Of a DNA stretch of 64,000 nucleotides, positions 41,779 to 51,058 are shown one piece after another. The stretch's first letter is position 1. Each line of letters begins with the position of its first letter. The stretch comes from JAGLOK01 sp963675575 (GTDB taxonomy: Bacteria > Bacillota > Clostridia > Christensenellales > UMGS416). The notes below the pieces were generated by a model. The model worked only from the letters and a program-made list of their open reading frames with translations, had not been told where the DNA came from and made no database searches. The position numbers were made by a program, and so were the translations under genes. The stretch spans positions 310,001 to 374,000 of the forward strand of contig OY776378.1 in NCBI GenBank assembly GCA_963675575.1, read 5' to 3'.

Positions 41779-42278
41779 AAAATTATGAAGATAACTGTGA
41801 TGATATAGACGAAAAGAAGGTAGCATGGAAAGTGCTTAAAGTAATCGGAATGGTACTACTTGGAATATTAGCTGGAGCATTTTTCGGATTTGTAATCATG
41901 TGGCTATGGAACTGGTTAATGCCGATGATATTTGATCTGACAACGCTTACTTACTGGCAGGCGGTAGGATTATTCATCTTAGCTAAAATCATCTTTGGAG
42001 GCTTTAGTGGCGGTAGCGATAGTGCTAGCAAGAAGAAAAAAGGCGAAAAGGGCACTATCAGGCACACAATCAAAAGCGAAATCAAAAGAGAGTTCGACAA
42101 AGAATTCGACAAAGACCAAGAAAAAGCTAGGGCTAAAAAAGCAGCTAAGAACGGCGATGTAGTCGAAGAAGCAGAAGAAGTCGCAGACAGCAAAAGCTAT
42201 GACGATATGTATGAATCATGGTGGGAAAAAGAAGGCGAGAAGAACTTTGAGCAATACATGAAAGACAAACAAGAATAA
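41775..42278 (+). CDS. two-helix membrane protein, putative sigma regulator
   Basis: A 167-residue protein. Two helices (about 22-46 and 58-76) carry the conserved-looking pattern FVIMWLWNWLMPMIFDL and YWQAVGLFILAKIIFGGF. The C-terminal 85 residues are highly charged, with KREFDKEFDKDQEK and a Trp-rich end (DMYESWWEKEGEKNFEQY). It is translationally coupled to the sigma factor. The same two-helix motif occurs beside sigma-70 genes in other phyla; an anti-sigma role is inferred, not shown. Confidence 0.7.
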   Translation: MKNYEDNCDDIDEKKVAWKVLKVIGMVLLGILAGAFFGFVIMWLWNWLMPMIFDLTTLTYWQAVGLFILAKIIFGGFSGGSDSASKKKKGEKGTIRHTIKSEIKREFDKEFDKDQEKARAKKAAKNGDVVEEAEEVADSKSYDDMYESWWEKEGEKNFEQYMKDKQE

Positions 42279-42298
42279 ACAGTTTTCATATTTAATTA

Positions 42299-42335
42299 TG
42301 TCTTGGCTATGTGTTTATATGCCAAGGCATTTTTG
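42299..42335 (+). terminator. terminator of the DUF975-sigma operon
   Basis: TGTCTTGGC / GCCAAGGCA (one T-G pair), 13-base loop, then TTTTTGTT. Confidence 0.8.
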
Positions 42336-42409
42336 TTAATAAATAATTTTCTTTTCTTTTTGTTACGTTTTTATTACAATAGTATTATTAGGAGTATTGA
42401 GGTAGTTTT

Positions 42410-43492
42410 ATGAATAGTGTACTTTCTCCGTTGATGGAAAAGAGATCTGTTAAAAAAAGAAAAAAGCAAAAGCGCTTACGATTTGTAATGAGTGTTTTTG
42501 TTTTGGTACTTTTTTTTGTAGGCACATATATAGCCATTACTTTTTTTGATATACCCTTTCTTGAAAATTCAGATATTTTCGCAAATCAAGCACTTGCTGT
42601 TTCTCCAACACCCGCCTCGCCTATAAACACATTGGTTCCGACCGACTATTTTGGGATTCTTACTAAAAGCGATGAGCCGGAGCAATTGCAGGCAGACACA
42701 ACGCAGATTCCATATATTTCACCTGAACCAATCATTCACCCGGGAGTGCGCGATGATATGTTTACTGATGGCGAAATAATATCGGATGATATGTCATATC
42801 ACAGCAAAGATTTAAGCATTGAGATAAACATTGTTGAAAAGAATGAAAGTGTTATTTATGTTGCTGAAGTGTATTTTGCTTCAATGGATAATTTTATGCC
42901 AGTTTTCGCGAATGGGAAATTCCATAATGGCTATCAGACAACCACGGAAATGGCGGATGAAAAGGATGCGATTTTTGCGGTGAACTCAGATTCCTGTGCC
43001 GCGGTCGATTATGGTGTTATTATCCGCTATGGCGAAGTATACCGTGAAATTGTAGCGGCAGATCATTTGGCGATTTACAAAGACGGGTCGCTTAAAACAT
43101 TTCCAGGCAGAAACATAAGCGCTGAATATTTCTTGAAAAAAGGAGTAGAGCATGTGTTCAATTTTGGACCCAATCTTTTAAATGATGGAAAAGCCATTGA
43201 TAATTTTATGTATTCTCACATACGCAGCCCCCATCCAAGGACTGCTATTGGAATGATTGAACCATATCACTATTATTTTGTGGTGGTAGACGGAAGATCG
43301 GATTATTCAAAAAGCATAACGCTAGAGGAACTATCAGCGTTCATGGAGGGTCTGGGGTGCGTTGATGCCTACAATCTTGACGGTGGTGGCTCTTCCACAA
43401 TGGTATTTATGGGCAGGCTCATAAACAAACCTGAAGGTGGAACGGAAGAGCGTGAAATAGACGGGGCAATACTGTTTGTGGAAGGTTCATAG
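42410..43492 (+). CDS. phosphodiester glycosidase (NAGPA/DUF2233) family, exported
   Basis: A 360-residue protein. The N terminus is basic with a single membrane helix (about 25-46), then a Pro/Thr-rich linker. The NAGPA domain spans about 135-358 with VYFASMDNFMPVFANG, FAVNSDSC, HPRTAIGMIEPYHYYFVVVDGR split over the core, and AYNLDGGGSSTMVF, the family hallmark. The family splits sugar-phosphodiester links and is common in exopolysaccharide loci. GGAG precedes the ATG after a weak spacer. It converges on the SGNH/MBOAT pair. Confidence 0.88.
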   Translation: MNSVLSPLMEKRSVKKRKKQKRLRFVMSVFVLVLFFVGTYIAITFFDIPFLENSDIFANQALAVSPTPASPINTLVPTDYFGILTKSDEPEQLQADTTQIPYISPEPIIHPGVRDDMFTDGEIISDDMSYHSKDLSIEINIVEKNESVIYVAEVYFASMDNFMPVFANGKFHNGYQTTTEMADEKDAIFAVNSDSCAAVDYGVIIRYGEVYREIVAADHLAIYKDGSLKTFPGRNISAEYFLKKGVEHVFNFGPNLLNDGKAIDNFMYSHIRSPHPRTAIGMIEPYHYYFVVVDGRSDYSKSITLEELSAFMEGLGCVDAYNLDGGGSSTMVFMGRLINKPEGGTEEREIDGAILFVEGS

Positions 43493-43509
43493 GAGCCAAA
43501 GTTTAGCTG

Positions 43510-44490
43510 CTATTGGAATTTTTCATTTATATGAGATGAAAACCATGCGGAGACTTTTTGCATACCTGAAGACGAAACATGGTTTACGTCGGTGAAATCA
43601 TCTTTTTCTAAATTCAAATTATAGACTGTATCCATAAGATTATATGTGTTTATCTCGTAATCTTTTTGATTTAGGTATTTTTCTATGGCAAAATGTCCCG
43701 ATATGGACGAAGTGTTTTTTATCAGCGGAGTTTTGATGAATTCGATTTCAATTCCGTTTTTCAAGCAAAGTTCAATTATCTTGTACATATATTCAATATT
43801 TTCTTTGGGCAGTTCAAAACTTTCATCTACATTGTGTATCAGGCTGGCTTCATATTGCTCCTGCGTTGCAATTGTTTCCGGATGGTGAAGAAGTGTTCCC
43901 CTGAGGGGAGACAAATCCTTTTCTTTTGGATGAAAAACTCTTTTAATCTGTAGCTTAAAATGCTGGAGGGTAAAAAGGAACCTTTCTGTTTTTCCCGCTT
44001 CGCGCATGCAGTGGAAAACGCCATACCCTTCAAAACCCAGAGTTGAAAATGCTGCCCAAAGTTTTAGCGGAGACATCTTCATTCCGTCCAAGTTGCTAAG
44101 GGCAAGTCCGTAGAGACCCATTTCATCCATCCAGCCCAGAGTGTCCTCAATCACAGAAAACTCTTCCACCACAATAAGCTCCGGATGCTGGTATTTTAAA
44201 ACTTCAAGCAAATTGAAATAGACCTGCTTTACGCTTTGTGCGCCGCTGCTCAATATCACTGTGCTTTTACCCGTCTGTTCGGTGATGTAGCCCGCATCAA
44301 AGGAAGCGTCAGCTTGAGACGACCCCATTATCAATACGTCAATATCTCCCGTATAAACATATTGCCATCCGTCGTAAGCCAGATTGTGATTGTATGTCAA
44401 AGTTTCGATGAAAGCAAAGATTAATATAAAAACTAAAACAAAAGAAATACATCGAATTATTAAATTAGATTTTTTTTCGCTATTAATCAT
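43510..44490 (-). CDS. SGNH-like membrane-anchored partner of MBOAT acyltransferase
   Basis: A 326-residue protein with one N-terminal helix (about 12-30) and an external domain. DVLIMGSSQADASFD carries the SGNH/DltD-type nucleophile Ser, and DVNHVSSSGMQK near the C end supplies the Asp-x-x-His pair. It starts 8 bases after the MBOAT gene on the same strand. In such pairs (DltB-DltD, AlgI-AlgX/J, PatA-PatB) the MBOAT passes an acyl group outward and the SGNH protein attaches it to a glycan. Confidence 0.82.
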   Translation of the reverse strand: MINSEKKSNLIIRCISFVLVFILIFAFIETLTYNHNLAYDGWQYVYTGDIDVLIMGSSQADASFDAGYITEQTGKSTVILSSGAQSVKQVYFNLLEVLKYQHPELIVVEEFSVIEDTLGWMDEMGLYGLALSNLDGMKMSPLKLWAAFSTLGFEGYGVFHCMREAGKTERFLFTLQHFKLQIKRVFHPKEKDLSPLRGTLLHHPETIATQEQYEASLIHNVDESFELPKENIEYMYKIIELCLKNGIEIEFIKTPLIKNTSSISGHFAIEKYLNQKDYEINTYNLMDTVYNLNLEKDDFTDVNHVSSSGMQKVSAWFSSHINEKFQ

Positions 44491-44498
44491 TTATTCTC

Positions 44499-45998
44499 CT
44501 AAAATTGAAAATATATAAACGAGGAGTCACCCACTCCGTAGTAGCCAAAAAGTATTATTCCGAAAATTAAAGAAAGGTATACTATCCATCTTACAGGCCA
44601 TTGACGATTTTCCATGTATTCTCTTATGCTGAATTTGCTTTGTATTATTTGTACTGCAAGTAATATTATCACACTTACAACAATGAAAGCTAAATCGTTT
44701 AAAGATAGATTCATTAGCGAAAGAGTCTTTGAGATGCTTAAAATATATTCGTTAAACGTAAATAGTGACTTTATAACAACCATTGCCTCACGCATGGAAT
44801 TCGCACGAAAGAGTATCCAAGCAAAACAGACTAAAGCAAACGTTATAAACCCGGAAATGAATCCTACCCATTTCCATTCTCTTTTAATTTTAAGCTTGTT
44901 GAGCAAAGCATCTTTCGCCGGTTTTGATATGCGCCCAATCAAAAGATACAACCCGTGCAGAGCGCCCCAAAGAACAAAGCCCCAGCTTGCCCCATGCCAC
45001 AATCCTGAAACCAAAAATACCACCATTATGTTAAAAGCCCAACGTATTTTGGACACTCTGGAGCCACCGAGAGGAATGTACAGATAGTCCCTAAACCAAG
45101 AAGAAAGGGAGATGTGCCATCTTTTCCAAAATTCCGAAATGGATTTTGAAAAATAGGGGCGTTTGAAGTTTTTCATTATATCAAAGCCCATTATGTTCGC
45201 AGAGCCTATTGCGATGTCTGTATATGCGGAAAAATCGCAGTATATTTGAATAGCAAAAAGGAATGTGGCGATTATGAATGTTACGCCGTTGTTTCCACCA
45301 ACTCTGGAAAAAACATGGTTGACCGTCGGTGCTATTCTGTCGGCTATCACAACTTTTTTAAACAGTCCCCACAATATCAGTAAAAATGCTTTTCTCGCCC
45401 TTGAAACATCAAATTTCATCACCTTATCGAACTGGGGAAGAAGATGCGAAGATCTTTCTATAGGTCCGGCTACAAGCTGAGGGAAAAACGAAACGAAAAG
45501 AGCATACTTGCCTATGTTTTTAGAAGCTTTGATTTTTCCTCTGTACACATCCATTGTGTAGGAGAGGGCTTGAAAAGTATAAAATGAAATGCCTACCGGC
45601 AGCAGATATTTAAAATCCGGAAGATTTATGGATTTACCCAAAGCGGCAGCTATTCTTTCGGTTGTTAAAATTGCCATAGGCGAATATTTGAAGAAAGCCA
45701 ATATGCCAAGATTTATAGAAAATGAGAGCGCGACAAATATAATCTTATTGCGTCTGCATTTTTTTCCATTGGTCAGACCTTGTTCAAGTTTATCATTTTC
45801 GCGGTTTATCAATATTCCGCTTAGAAAAGTGAGGATGGTTGATATCGCGATAAGTATTGCATATGATGCGTTCCAGCTCATATAGAAAAAATAGCTGGAA
45901 AAAAGCAGCAAGATCCATCTGTATTTGTGCGGCAATAAAAAATATAAGCCAACCACCGTTGGCAAAAAAAGCACATATTGCAATGAATTAAAAAGCAT
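44499..45998 (-). CDS. MBOAT family O-acyltransferase (AlgI/DltB-like)
   Basis: A 499-residue protein with about eleven membrane helices. LPVGISFYTFQALSYTMDVYRG, FFPQLVAGPIER, RRWHISLSSWFRDYLYIPLGG-type residues (WKRWHISLSSWFRDYLYIP) and VSGLWHGASWGFVLWG with the catalytic His are all present. It moves acyl groups, usually acetyl, across the membrane to a surface polymer. ATG 45998 (MLFNSLQYV) matches family starts; the GTG at 46010 is less likely. First gene of the pair. Confidence 0.92.
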   Translation of the reverse strand: MLFNSLQYVLFLPTVVGLYFLLPHKYRWILLLFSSYFFYMSWNASYAILIAISTILTFLSGILINRENDKLEQGLTNGKKCRRNKIIFVALSFSINLGILAFFKYSPMAILTTERIAAALGKSINLPDFKYLLPVGISFYTFQALSYTMDVYRGKIKASKNIGKYALFVSFFPQLVAGPIERSSHLLPQFDKVMKFDVSRARKAFLLILWGLFKKVVIADRIAPTVNHVFSRVGGNNGVTFIIATFLFAIQIYCDFSAYTDIAIGSANIMGFDIMKNFKRPYFSKSISEFWKRWHISLSSWFRDYLYIPLGGSRVSKIRWAFNIMVVFLVSGLWHGASWGFVLWGALHGLYLLIGRISKPAKDALLNKLKIKREWKWVGFISGFITFALVCFAWILFRANSMREAMVVIKSLFTFNEYILSISKTLSLMNLSLNDLAFIVVSVIILLAVQIIQSKFSIREYMENRQWPVRWIVYLSLIFGIILFGYYGVGDSSFIYFQF

Positions 45999-46217
45999 CC
46001 AATACCCCACATAAAATAATAAATCCAGATAACATGTTACTATACAAGTATCGGATTTTCAACAAATAATATAATTTGCTAATGGAAAACCCACTGACTT
46101 TCATTATTAAAAAATATATAAAATATGGCTTTATTTTCAATTATACATAGAAATTATTTTCCTTATAATATAATATGTAATAGAGAAACGAAAAAGATAA
46201 GATTGGGAAGTGACTGA

Positions 46218-47528
46218 ATGTTTTCCAAATTTGCTAAAATAATTGCAATCATATTACTTTTATGCGTTTTCGAGAGCTGCAGTTTTGATTTAAATGATGA
46301 AGATTTATTGTATGATACAGGTATCGTTGCGATAAATACGCCAATGGTTTATTTGGAGATCGACGCAACAAAGGAATCTGTTGGAGTATCTAAAACCAAT
46401 GTTGCTTCGAAGACAACACCCACCCCAACGCCAACACTTGATCCATATACAGAAATAATAATCGGAGCAACGGGCGATATTATGTGCCACATTCAGCAAG
46501 TGGAGGATGCGGATATAGCCGGAGGCAAAGAAGGATATTCTTTTTATCATTGGTTTGACTATATTAAGCCCGCGCTGAAATATCCGGATTTGATGATTGC
46601 CAATCTTGAAGGACCTATTGCAGGCCAAGAGGCGGAGTATAACGGGTATCCGCTGTTTAATTTTCCGGACGAGATAGTGCCTGCACTTATAGATGCAGGA
46701 ATCGATGTTCTTACAAATGCAAATAACCATATTATGGACAAAAAAATATCCGGAATTGTAAGAACTATTGATGTTTTGGATGAAGCTGGGATTTATCATA
46801 CAGGTGTGTGGAAATCACCTGAAGATAGAAATACACCGCTTGTTGTGGATGTAAACGGGATTAAGGTGGGGATAGTTGCCTGCACCTATTCGCTTAACGG
46901 ATTCGCGCGTCATATAGAACCTGAGGTATTGGATTATCTTGTTTGCTTTATAGATGAGGCTCAGGTGAAAACGCAGATTGATTTGTGCAAAGAGCATGGG
47001 GCGGAGGTAATAGTTGTTTGCCCGCACATGGGAGATGAGTTTGCCAAGGATACCCGACGCGGGATAAGAGACTCTGCCGAAAGCTACATAAAAATGGGAG
47101 CGGATATAGTTTTTGCACATCATCCTCATGTGGTGCAGCCTGTTCAAAGAGTGGAATTTGAGCTTGAAGACGGAACGACTGCAAGCGGCATAATATTTTA
47201 TTCTTTGGGCAATTTCGTATCAAGCATGTACAGTGTCAGCAAGGAAGCCGGAGTTATTGCCTATGTTACTATAAGACGCGATAATCTAACGGGAGAAATC
47301 ACGATTACAAACGCAGAATACCTTCCAACATGGGTTTTGCGCTACAGCGGAGAAGGAAATGGATATCACATCCTTCCGGTTGGTCAATGTATAGATTTTC
47401 CTGAAATGATCGGGGACTTGGAGCCCAGCCGAGGCAATTTTTATAGATTTGACGCTGTTTGGGAATCAACAACCGAGGTTATGGGAGATGAGGCGGCGAC
47501 TCCCCTGCGGTATATGCCCGAAAGATAA
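46218..47528 (+). CDS. CapA family lipoprotein (second copy)
   Basis: A 436-residue protein with a lipoprotein-type signal (ILLLCVFESCSF, Cys near 21) and a Thr/Pro-rich linker at 60-75. CapA domain: IIGATGDIMCHIQQ, MIANLEGPIAG, VLTNANNHIMDK, VVCPHMGDEFAK, FAHHPHVVQPVQR and FYSLGNFVSSMY. It probably acts on or under the envelope; the substrate is unknown. It lies upstream of, and points away from, the MBOAT pair; GGGAAG precedes the ATG. Compare the 23.6-kb copy, which lacks the long linker. Confidence 0.88.
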   Translation: MFSKFAKIIAIILLLCVFESCSFDLNDEDLLYDTGIVAINTPMVYLEIDATKESVGVSKTNVASKTTPTPTPTLDPYTEIIIGATGDIMCHIQQVEDADIAGGKEGYSFYHWFDYIKPALKYPDLMIANLEGPIAGQEAEYNGYPLFNFPDEIVPALIDAGIDVLTNANNHIMDKKISGIVRTIDVLDEAGIYHTGVWKSPEDRNTPLVVDVNGIKVGIVACTYSLNGFARHIEPEVLDYLVCFIDEAQVKTQIDLCKEHGAEVIVVCPHMGDEFAKDTRRGIRDSAESYIKMGADIVFAHHPHVVQPVQRVEFELEDGTTASGIIFYSLGNFVSSMYSVSKEAGVIAYVTIRRDNLTGEITITNAEYLPTWVLRYSGEGNGYHILPVGQCIDFPEMIGDLEPSRGNFYRFDAVWESTTEVMGDEAATPLRYMPER

Positions 47529-47540
47529 ACAAAATATCTT

Positions 47541-48371
47541 TTAATAAACAAATTGAAGTTTTTTGCTTGCGATTTTTTTAAGTGTTTGAATTTTTTCATA
47601 TGTTTGAAAAGGCACATCAGTCATTTTATACATAGGTCTAAATCCTATTATGTGAAGGGGAATATTCTTATCGATTTCAGCAATCCAAGAAGACAATTTT
47701 TTTGTTTCGTCTTCCGAATCGTTTAAACCCGGGATAGCTAAGAAAGTAAGCTCGACATGCGTTTTTTCATAAGCTGTCTCGATAGTTTTTTGGACACTTT
47801 CAATATCACCTTTGCACACGTCTTTGTAGAATTTAGGGCTCATTGATTTCAGGTCAATATTCATTGCGCTGATGTGCGGCAAAAGTTTTTTTAACGGCGC
47901 TTGATTTATAAATCCGTTTGTTATAAGCACTGTATCTTTATTGTTTTTTACAGCGGCTTCATACACATATTCATACCAAATTGTAGGCTCGTTGTATGTG
48001 AAGGCTATTCCAATGGACTCTTTGAGTGAGTCCGATATATTTAACAGCTCATCCACAGGCACTTCTTTTAGCGGAGGGTTTTGATGCGCGATATGATAGT
48101 TTTGACAAAAACCGCATTTGAAATTGCATCCCATAGTTCCGACAGAAAGTATGTGAGAGCCCGGCTTATAGCGTCTTAGCGGTTTTTTTTCTATCGGGTC
48201 TACGGCCATTGACGATAATTTGTTATAAGTTTTCGCGTATAGCTTTCCACCAATATTTTCGCGCACTCTGCATATCCCCGAATGTCCGTCCAATATGGTG
48301 CACTCGTGGGGACAGAGCAGGCACTTAACCGAGGAAGAACCGAAACTGTTGTAAAAGAGGGCTTCCTTCAT
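47541..48371 (-). CDS. AmmeMemoRadiSam system radical SAM enzyme
   Basis: A 276-residue protein. The N-terminal CPHECTILDGHSGICRVREN is the extra Cys motif of this family. The SAM cluster is GTMGCNFKCGFCQNYHIAH (CxxxCxxC), followed by AFTYNEPTIWYEYV and LTFLAIPGLNDSEDE. It resembles pyruvate-formate-lyase activases. Its ATGA start overlaps the stop of the Memo-AMMECR1 gene, so the two are coupled. The reaction is unknown, though the three-part AmmeMemoRadiSam set is widely conserved. Confidence 0.93.
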   Translation of the reverse strand: MKEALFYNSFGSSSVKCLLCPHECTILDGHSGICRVRENIGGKLYAKTYNKLSSMAVDPIEKKPLRRYKPGSHILSVGTMGCNFKCGFCQNYHIAHQNPPLKEVPVDELLNISDSLKESIGIAFTYNEPTIWYEYVYEAAVKNNKDTVLITNGFINQAPLKKLLPHISAMNIDLKSMSPKFYKDVCKGDIESVQKTIETAYEKTHVELTFLAIPGLNDSEDETKKLSSWIAEIDKNIPLHIIGFRPMYKMTDVPFQTYEKIQTLKKIASKKLQFVY

Positions 48372-49753
48372 TTGTGGCGCACAACTTTGAATCTTTGCAG
48401 CTTATAGTTTTCGTTTGGTTTTATTCCAGCCTTTTGAAGAGCTATTGATATTTGATAATCAATAGTGTCCACTCCTTCAAGATTTGGCAAAAGAAGACCT
48501 CGCTTATATCCATGGCTGACTATAACGCCATATTTTTTCACATCAAGTTCTTCTTTGCTTTCAATGTCTTCTGCCTCGGAAAGGATATCCACTGAAACCG
48601 TAAGGGCGCTGAGCTCATTTTCTTCAATGGGATTAAAACGCGGATCGCGTGTTGCGGCGGATATAGCATTATCGATTATTTCCTGTGCGATATTTTTTTT
48701 GGTGGGTTCAATAGTGCCTATGCAGCCGCGCAGGCGCCCTTCTTTTTTTATTGACACAAATACGCCGTTCCTATTGTTGTAAAATTCTTGGCTTAGGACT
48801 TCAGGAACTTTTATTTTTATTCGGTCTTTGATGTACTCTCTTATGGTGCGGACTGCAAGCGACACATATTCGTCTTCGTGTGTTTTCATTGTATCAAAGC
48901 TTGCGGTTTTGCGTTTCATATATTCATGCATGATGCTTGAAGCGTTTTTCGCGCCTCGGGATATTTTTGCTGTCATATATCCCACCCCATACGGCCCTTC
49001 ATATGAGTAAACCTCGCTTTGTGTTTCGTATCCTTCAAGTGCTCCGATTAAAAGCTCAAGAGGCTTTTGGGCGCATTGCCCTGCCCGCTCAAGCATTTCG
49101 CCGTCGATATCTAAGATGTCGATATAGCGCTTGTTTTCTATTGAATCAACTACGTGTTTATCATAAATGGGACCCATTTCATCATAACTGTAAGGACCGC
49201 TTTCGCTTAATTTATGAGAAAGATCTCCGCTTACAAGAATCACATCGCCCTCGTCCAATGCTTCCGAGATTATTCGCCCCGCTTCATACATCTCAGTTTT
49301 TGAAAGAAAGCCTATACTGATATGAACGACATTGAAATCAGTATATTTTTGAGTAATAAAATAAAATGGAACAAGAACCCCGTGATCCACCTCAGTACTG
49401 ATTTTATGTTTCTTGGCGGTTTCGTCATTAAGAGATAAGCAGCTGATTCCGTTTGCAACCAGCTCGGTGCATATTTTATGAGCTTTGTTTTTTTCGGTTT
49501 CCATCGAAAAACCAATTTCCCTATGCCCAAATTTATAAAAAGTGCCTCTAAGTTTTACTTCTGTGTTTATGCACAAAGCATCTGAAAAAACATTTCCATG
49601 CGGTGTTATGAACGCTATCGTTTTCGGCTTAATTAAGGCTATTTCGTCGGCTACCTTCCGCATTCCTTCTATCGTACTTTTCGCCTTTTCTTCTTCGCCT
49701 TTACCAATCTCTTTTAATATAATGGGCGGATGTGGTGTAATAAAAAGATTCAT
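48368..49753 (-). CDS. Memo-AMMECR1 fusion protein (AmmeMemoRadiSam system)
   Basis: A 461-residue protein in two parts. Residues 1-260 are a Memo-like dioxygenase-type domain (FITPHPPIILKEIGKGEE, AFITPHGNVFSDAL, STEVDHGVLVPFYF, LVSGDLSHKLSESGPY), with His residues at the metal site. Residues 290-461 are AMMECR1 (GVFVSIKKEGRLRGCIGTIEP, AISAATRDPRFNPI). Here the two partners are one chain. AGGGAGATGA precedes the ATG. First gene of the pair with the radical SAM enzyme. Confidence 0.93.
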   Translation of the reverse strand: MNLFITPHPPIILKEIGKGEEEKAKSTIEGMRKVADEIALIKPKTIAFITPHGNVFSDALCINTEVKLRGTFYKFGHREIGFSMETEKNKAHKICTELVANGISCLSLNDETAKKHKISTEVDHGVLVPFYFITQKYTDFNVVHISIGFLSKTEMYEAGRIISEALDEGDVILVSGDLSHKLSESGPYSYDEMGPIYDKHVVDSIENKRYIDILDIDGEMLERAGQCAQKPLELLIGALEGYETQSEVYSYEGPYGVGYMTAKISRGAKNASSIMHEYMKRKTASFDTMKTHEDEYVSLAVRTIREYIKDRIKIKVPEVLSQEFYNNRNGVFVSIKKEGRLRGCIGTIEPTKKNIAQEIIDNAISAATRDPRFNPIEENELSALTVSVDILSEAEDIESKEELDVKKYGVIVSHGYKRGLLLPNLEGVDTIDYQISIALQKAGIKPNENYKLQRFKVVRHK

Positions 49754-49829
49754 GCAATCATCTCCCTAAATATTCTCTTTTATATTATATCACTTTATTT
49801 TGAACTCACAAAAGAAGTTAATGCAAAAT

Positions 49830-49854
49830 AAAAAACTCTGTTATATGACAGAGT
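49830..49854 (-). terminator. terminator of the alpha/beta hydrolase gene
   Basis: ACTCTGT / ACAGAGT, seven pairs, loop TATATG, followed on the minus strand by TTTTTATTTT. Confidence 0.75.
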
Positions 49855-49918
49855 AATAAAAGACAAGAAAAGAGGATGTTTTTTTTCAGTTTCATTGCTT
49901 CCCAAAATGATTTGCATA

Positions 49919-50797
49919 TTATTTTTTAATGAATTTTACGATTTCAGCTAGAGCATCTTTTGCGTCATCAATTGGGAACAGAACCCAATCATGCTGCATT
50001 CCTTTATATTCGTAAAAAGTTAAATCATAATTTTCTTTTTGGGCCTTTTTCTTAAACCTTAACGCATCCACGTATAATATATCTCGGGTTCCCATAAAAA
50101 GAGCTATTTCGCCAATATCTTTGGAATCTCCGTAATACGGAGAGCAAAGAGGGTTTTTTGTATCCAAATCACCCGCGTATTCTTTCCCGTTTTCTTTTAG
50201 CTTGTCACGATTCAGCATAAAATCGCATTCTTGCAGTTCTTCGGGTATTTCCGTTTCCATGGAGATATCAAGCCAAGGAGAAATCATCACGATTTTTGTG
50301 GGTTTTGGATGTATGTTCTTTTCTTTGATTATTTGTGCCATAACCAAAGCTAATCCGCCGCCTGCGGAATCTCCCATCAGGATTATTTTTTCTTTATTAT
50401 CAGCGTCAAAAAGGTTTTTATAAATTTCCATTACGGTGCTGACATTATCTTTGCATTTGTGCTGTGGGGCAAGCGGATAATCCACAAACGTAGCTTTGCA
50501 TGGGATTTTTTTAAGCAAATTGTCCAGAAGAACCCAATGAAAGAAGGTAGATGGATAACGGTAAGCGCCGCCGTGCAGGAAAACGATGTGCGTTTGATGG
50601 CTGTCGCCGGCTTCTATCGTAAAACTATTTCTGCCTGAAACAGAGAGGCTGTCAATCTCATATTTTTTAGCTATAAATTTGGGAGGAACATTGAATTTAG
50701 GGTTATCAAATATTCTCTTTTTGCTTTTGCTGCCGATGTTTTTAGAGTCAGCTAATTTAATGATTCTGTATATTATTTTAGGACGTCCACACTTCAT
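49919..50797 (-). CDS. alpha/beta hydrolase fold-3 (HSL-like) esterase
   Basis: A 292-residue cytosolic protein. HIVFLHGGAYRYPS is the HGGA oxyanion motif of the hormone-sensitive-lipase family, IILMGDSAGGGLALVMA holds the nucleophile Ser, and MGTRDILYVDA and KGMQHDWVLFP supply Asp and His. The catalytic set is complete. It would cut a small acyl ester; the natural substrate is unknown. No strong ribosome binding site is seen. Monocistronic with its own terminator. Confidence 0.9.
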   Translation of the reverse strand: MKCGRPKIIYRIIKLADSKNIGSKSKKRIFDNPKFNVPPKFIAKKYEIDSLSVSGRNSFTIEAGDSHQTHIVFLHGGAYRYPSTFFHWVLLDNLLKKIPCKATFVDYPLAPQHKCKDNVSTVMEIYKNLFDADNKEKIILMGDSAGGGLALVMAQIIKEKNIHPKPTKIVMISPWLDISMETEIPEELQECDFMLNRDKLKENGKEYAGDLDTKNPLCSPYYGDSKDIGEIALFMGTRDILYVDALRFKKKAQKENYDLTFYEYKGMQHDWVLFPIDDAKDALAEIVKFIKK

Positions 50798-51019
50798 TTA
50801 AATCACATTAATCCTTTATGTTTTTAGAAGGCATCTATACATCGTATTAAACAGACAGAGAGTATATTTGTCAAACTTTTATTATTATTTTCATATTTGC
50901 TTTATCCATATATTAATAAAATTAGGCAATGCGTGAGCAGATTGAATATAATTAAATGCTATTATAAGGCTTAAGTGGTTTTTGGAATTATTCATATTTT
51001 ATAAAAAAGAGGAATCATA
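50798..51019. other. AT-rich spacer
   Basis: This is the first part of a 530-bp gap before the exopolysaccharide operon. It is strongly AT-rich, with no frame or hairpin I can support. The second part holds two tiny coupled frames and then another AT-rich stretch with a TATAAT near 51275. Confidence 0.5.
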
Positions 51020-51058
51020 ATGCGAGCTGATGGTACCAATAGGAGTCGTTGTCGATGA
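51020..51058 (+). CDS. 12-residue leader-like reading frame
   Basis: ATG to TGA reading MRADGTNRSRCR, preceded by AAGAGGAA at a good distance. Its stop overlaps the ATG of the next short frame (ATGA). It is rich in Arg and may be a leader peptide or simply chance. Confidence 0.35.
   Translation: MRADGTNRSRCR

Noticed and set aside
44614..45087. 157-residue plus-strand frame
   Set aside because: It is the antisense of the MBOAT gene, which has full family motifs.
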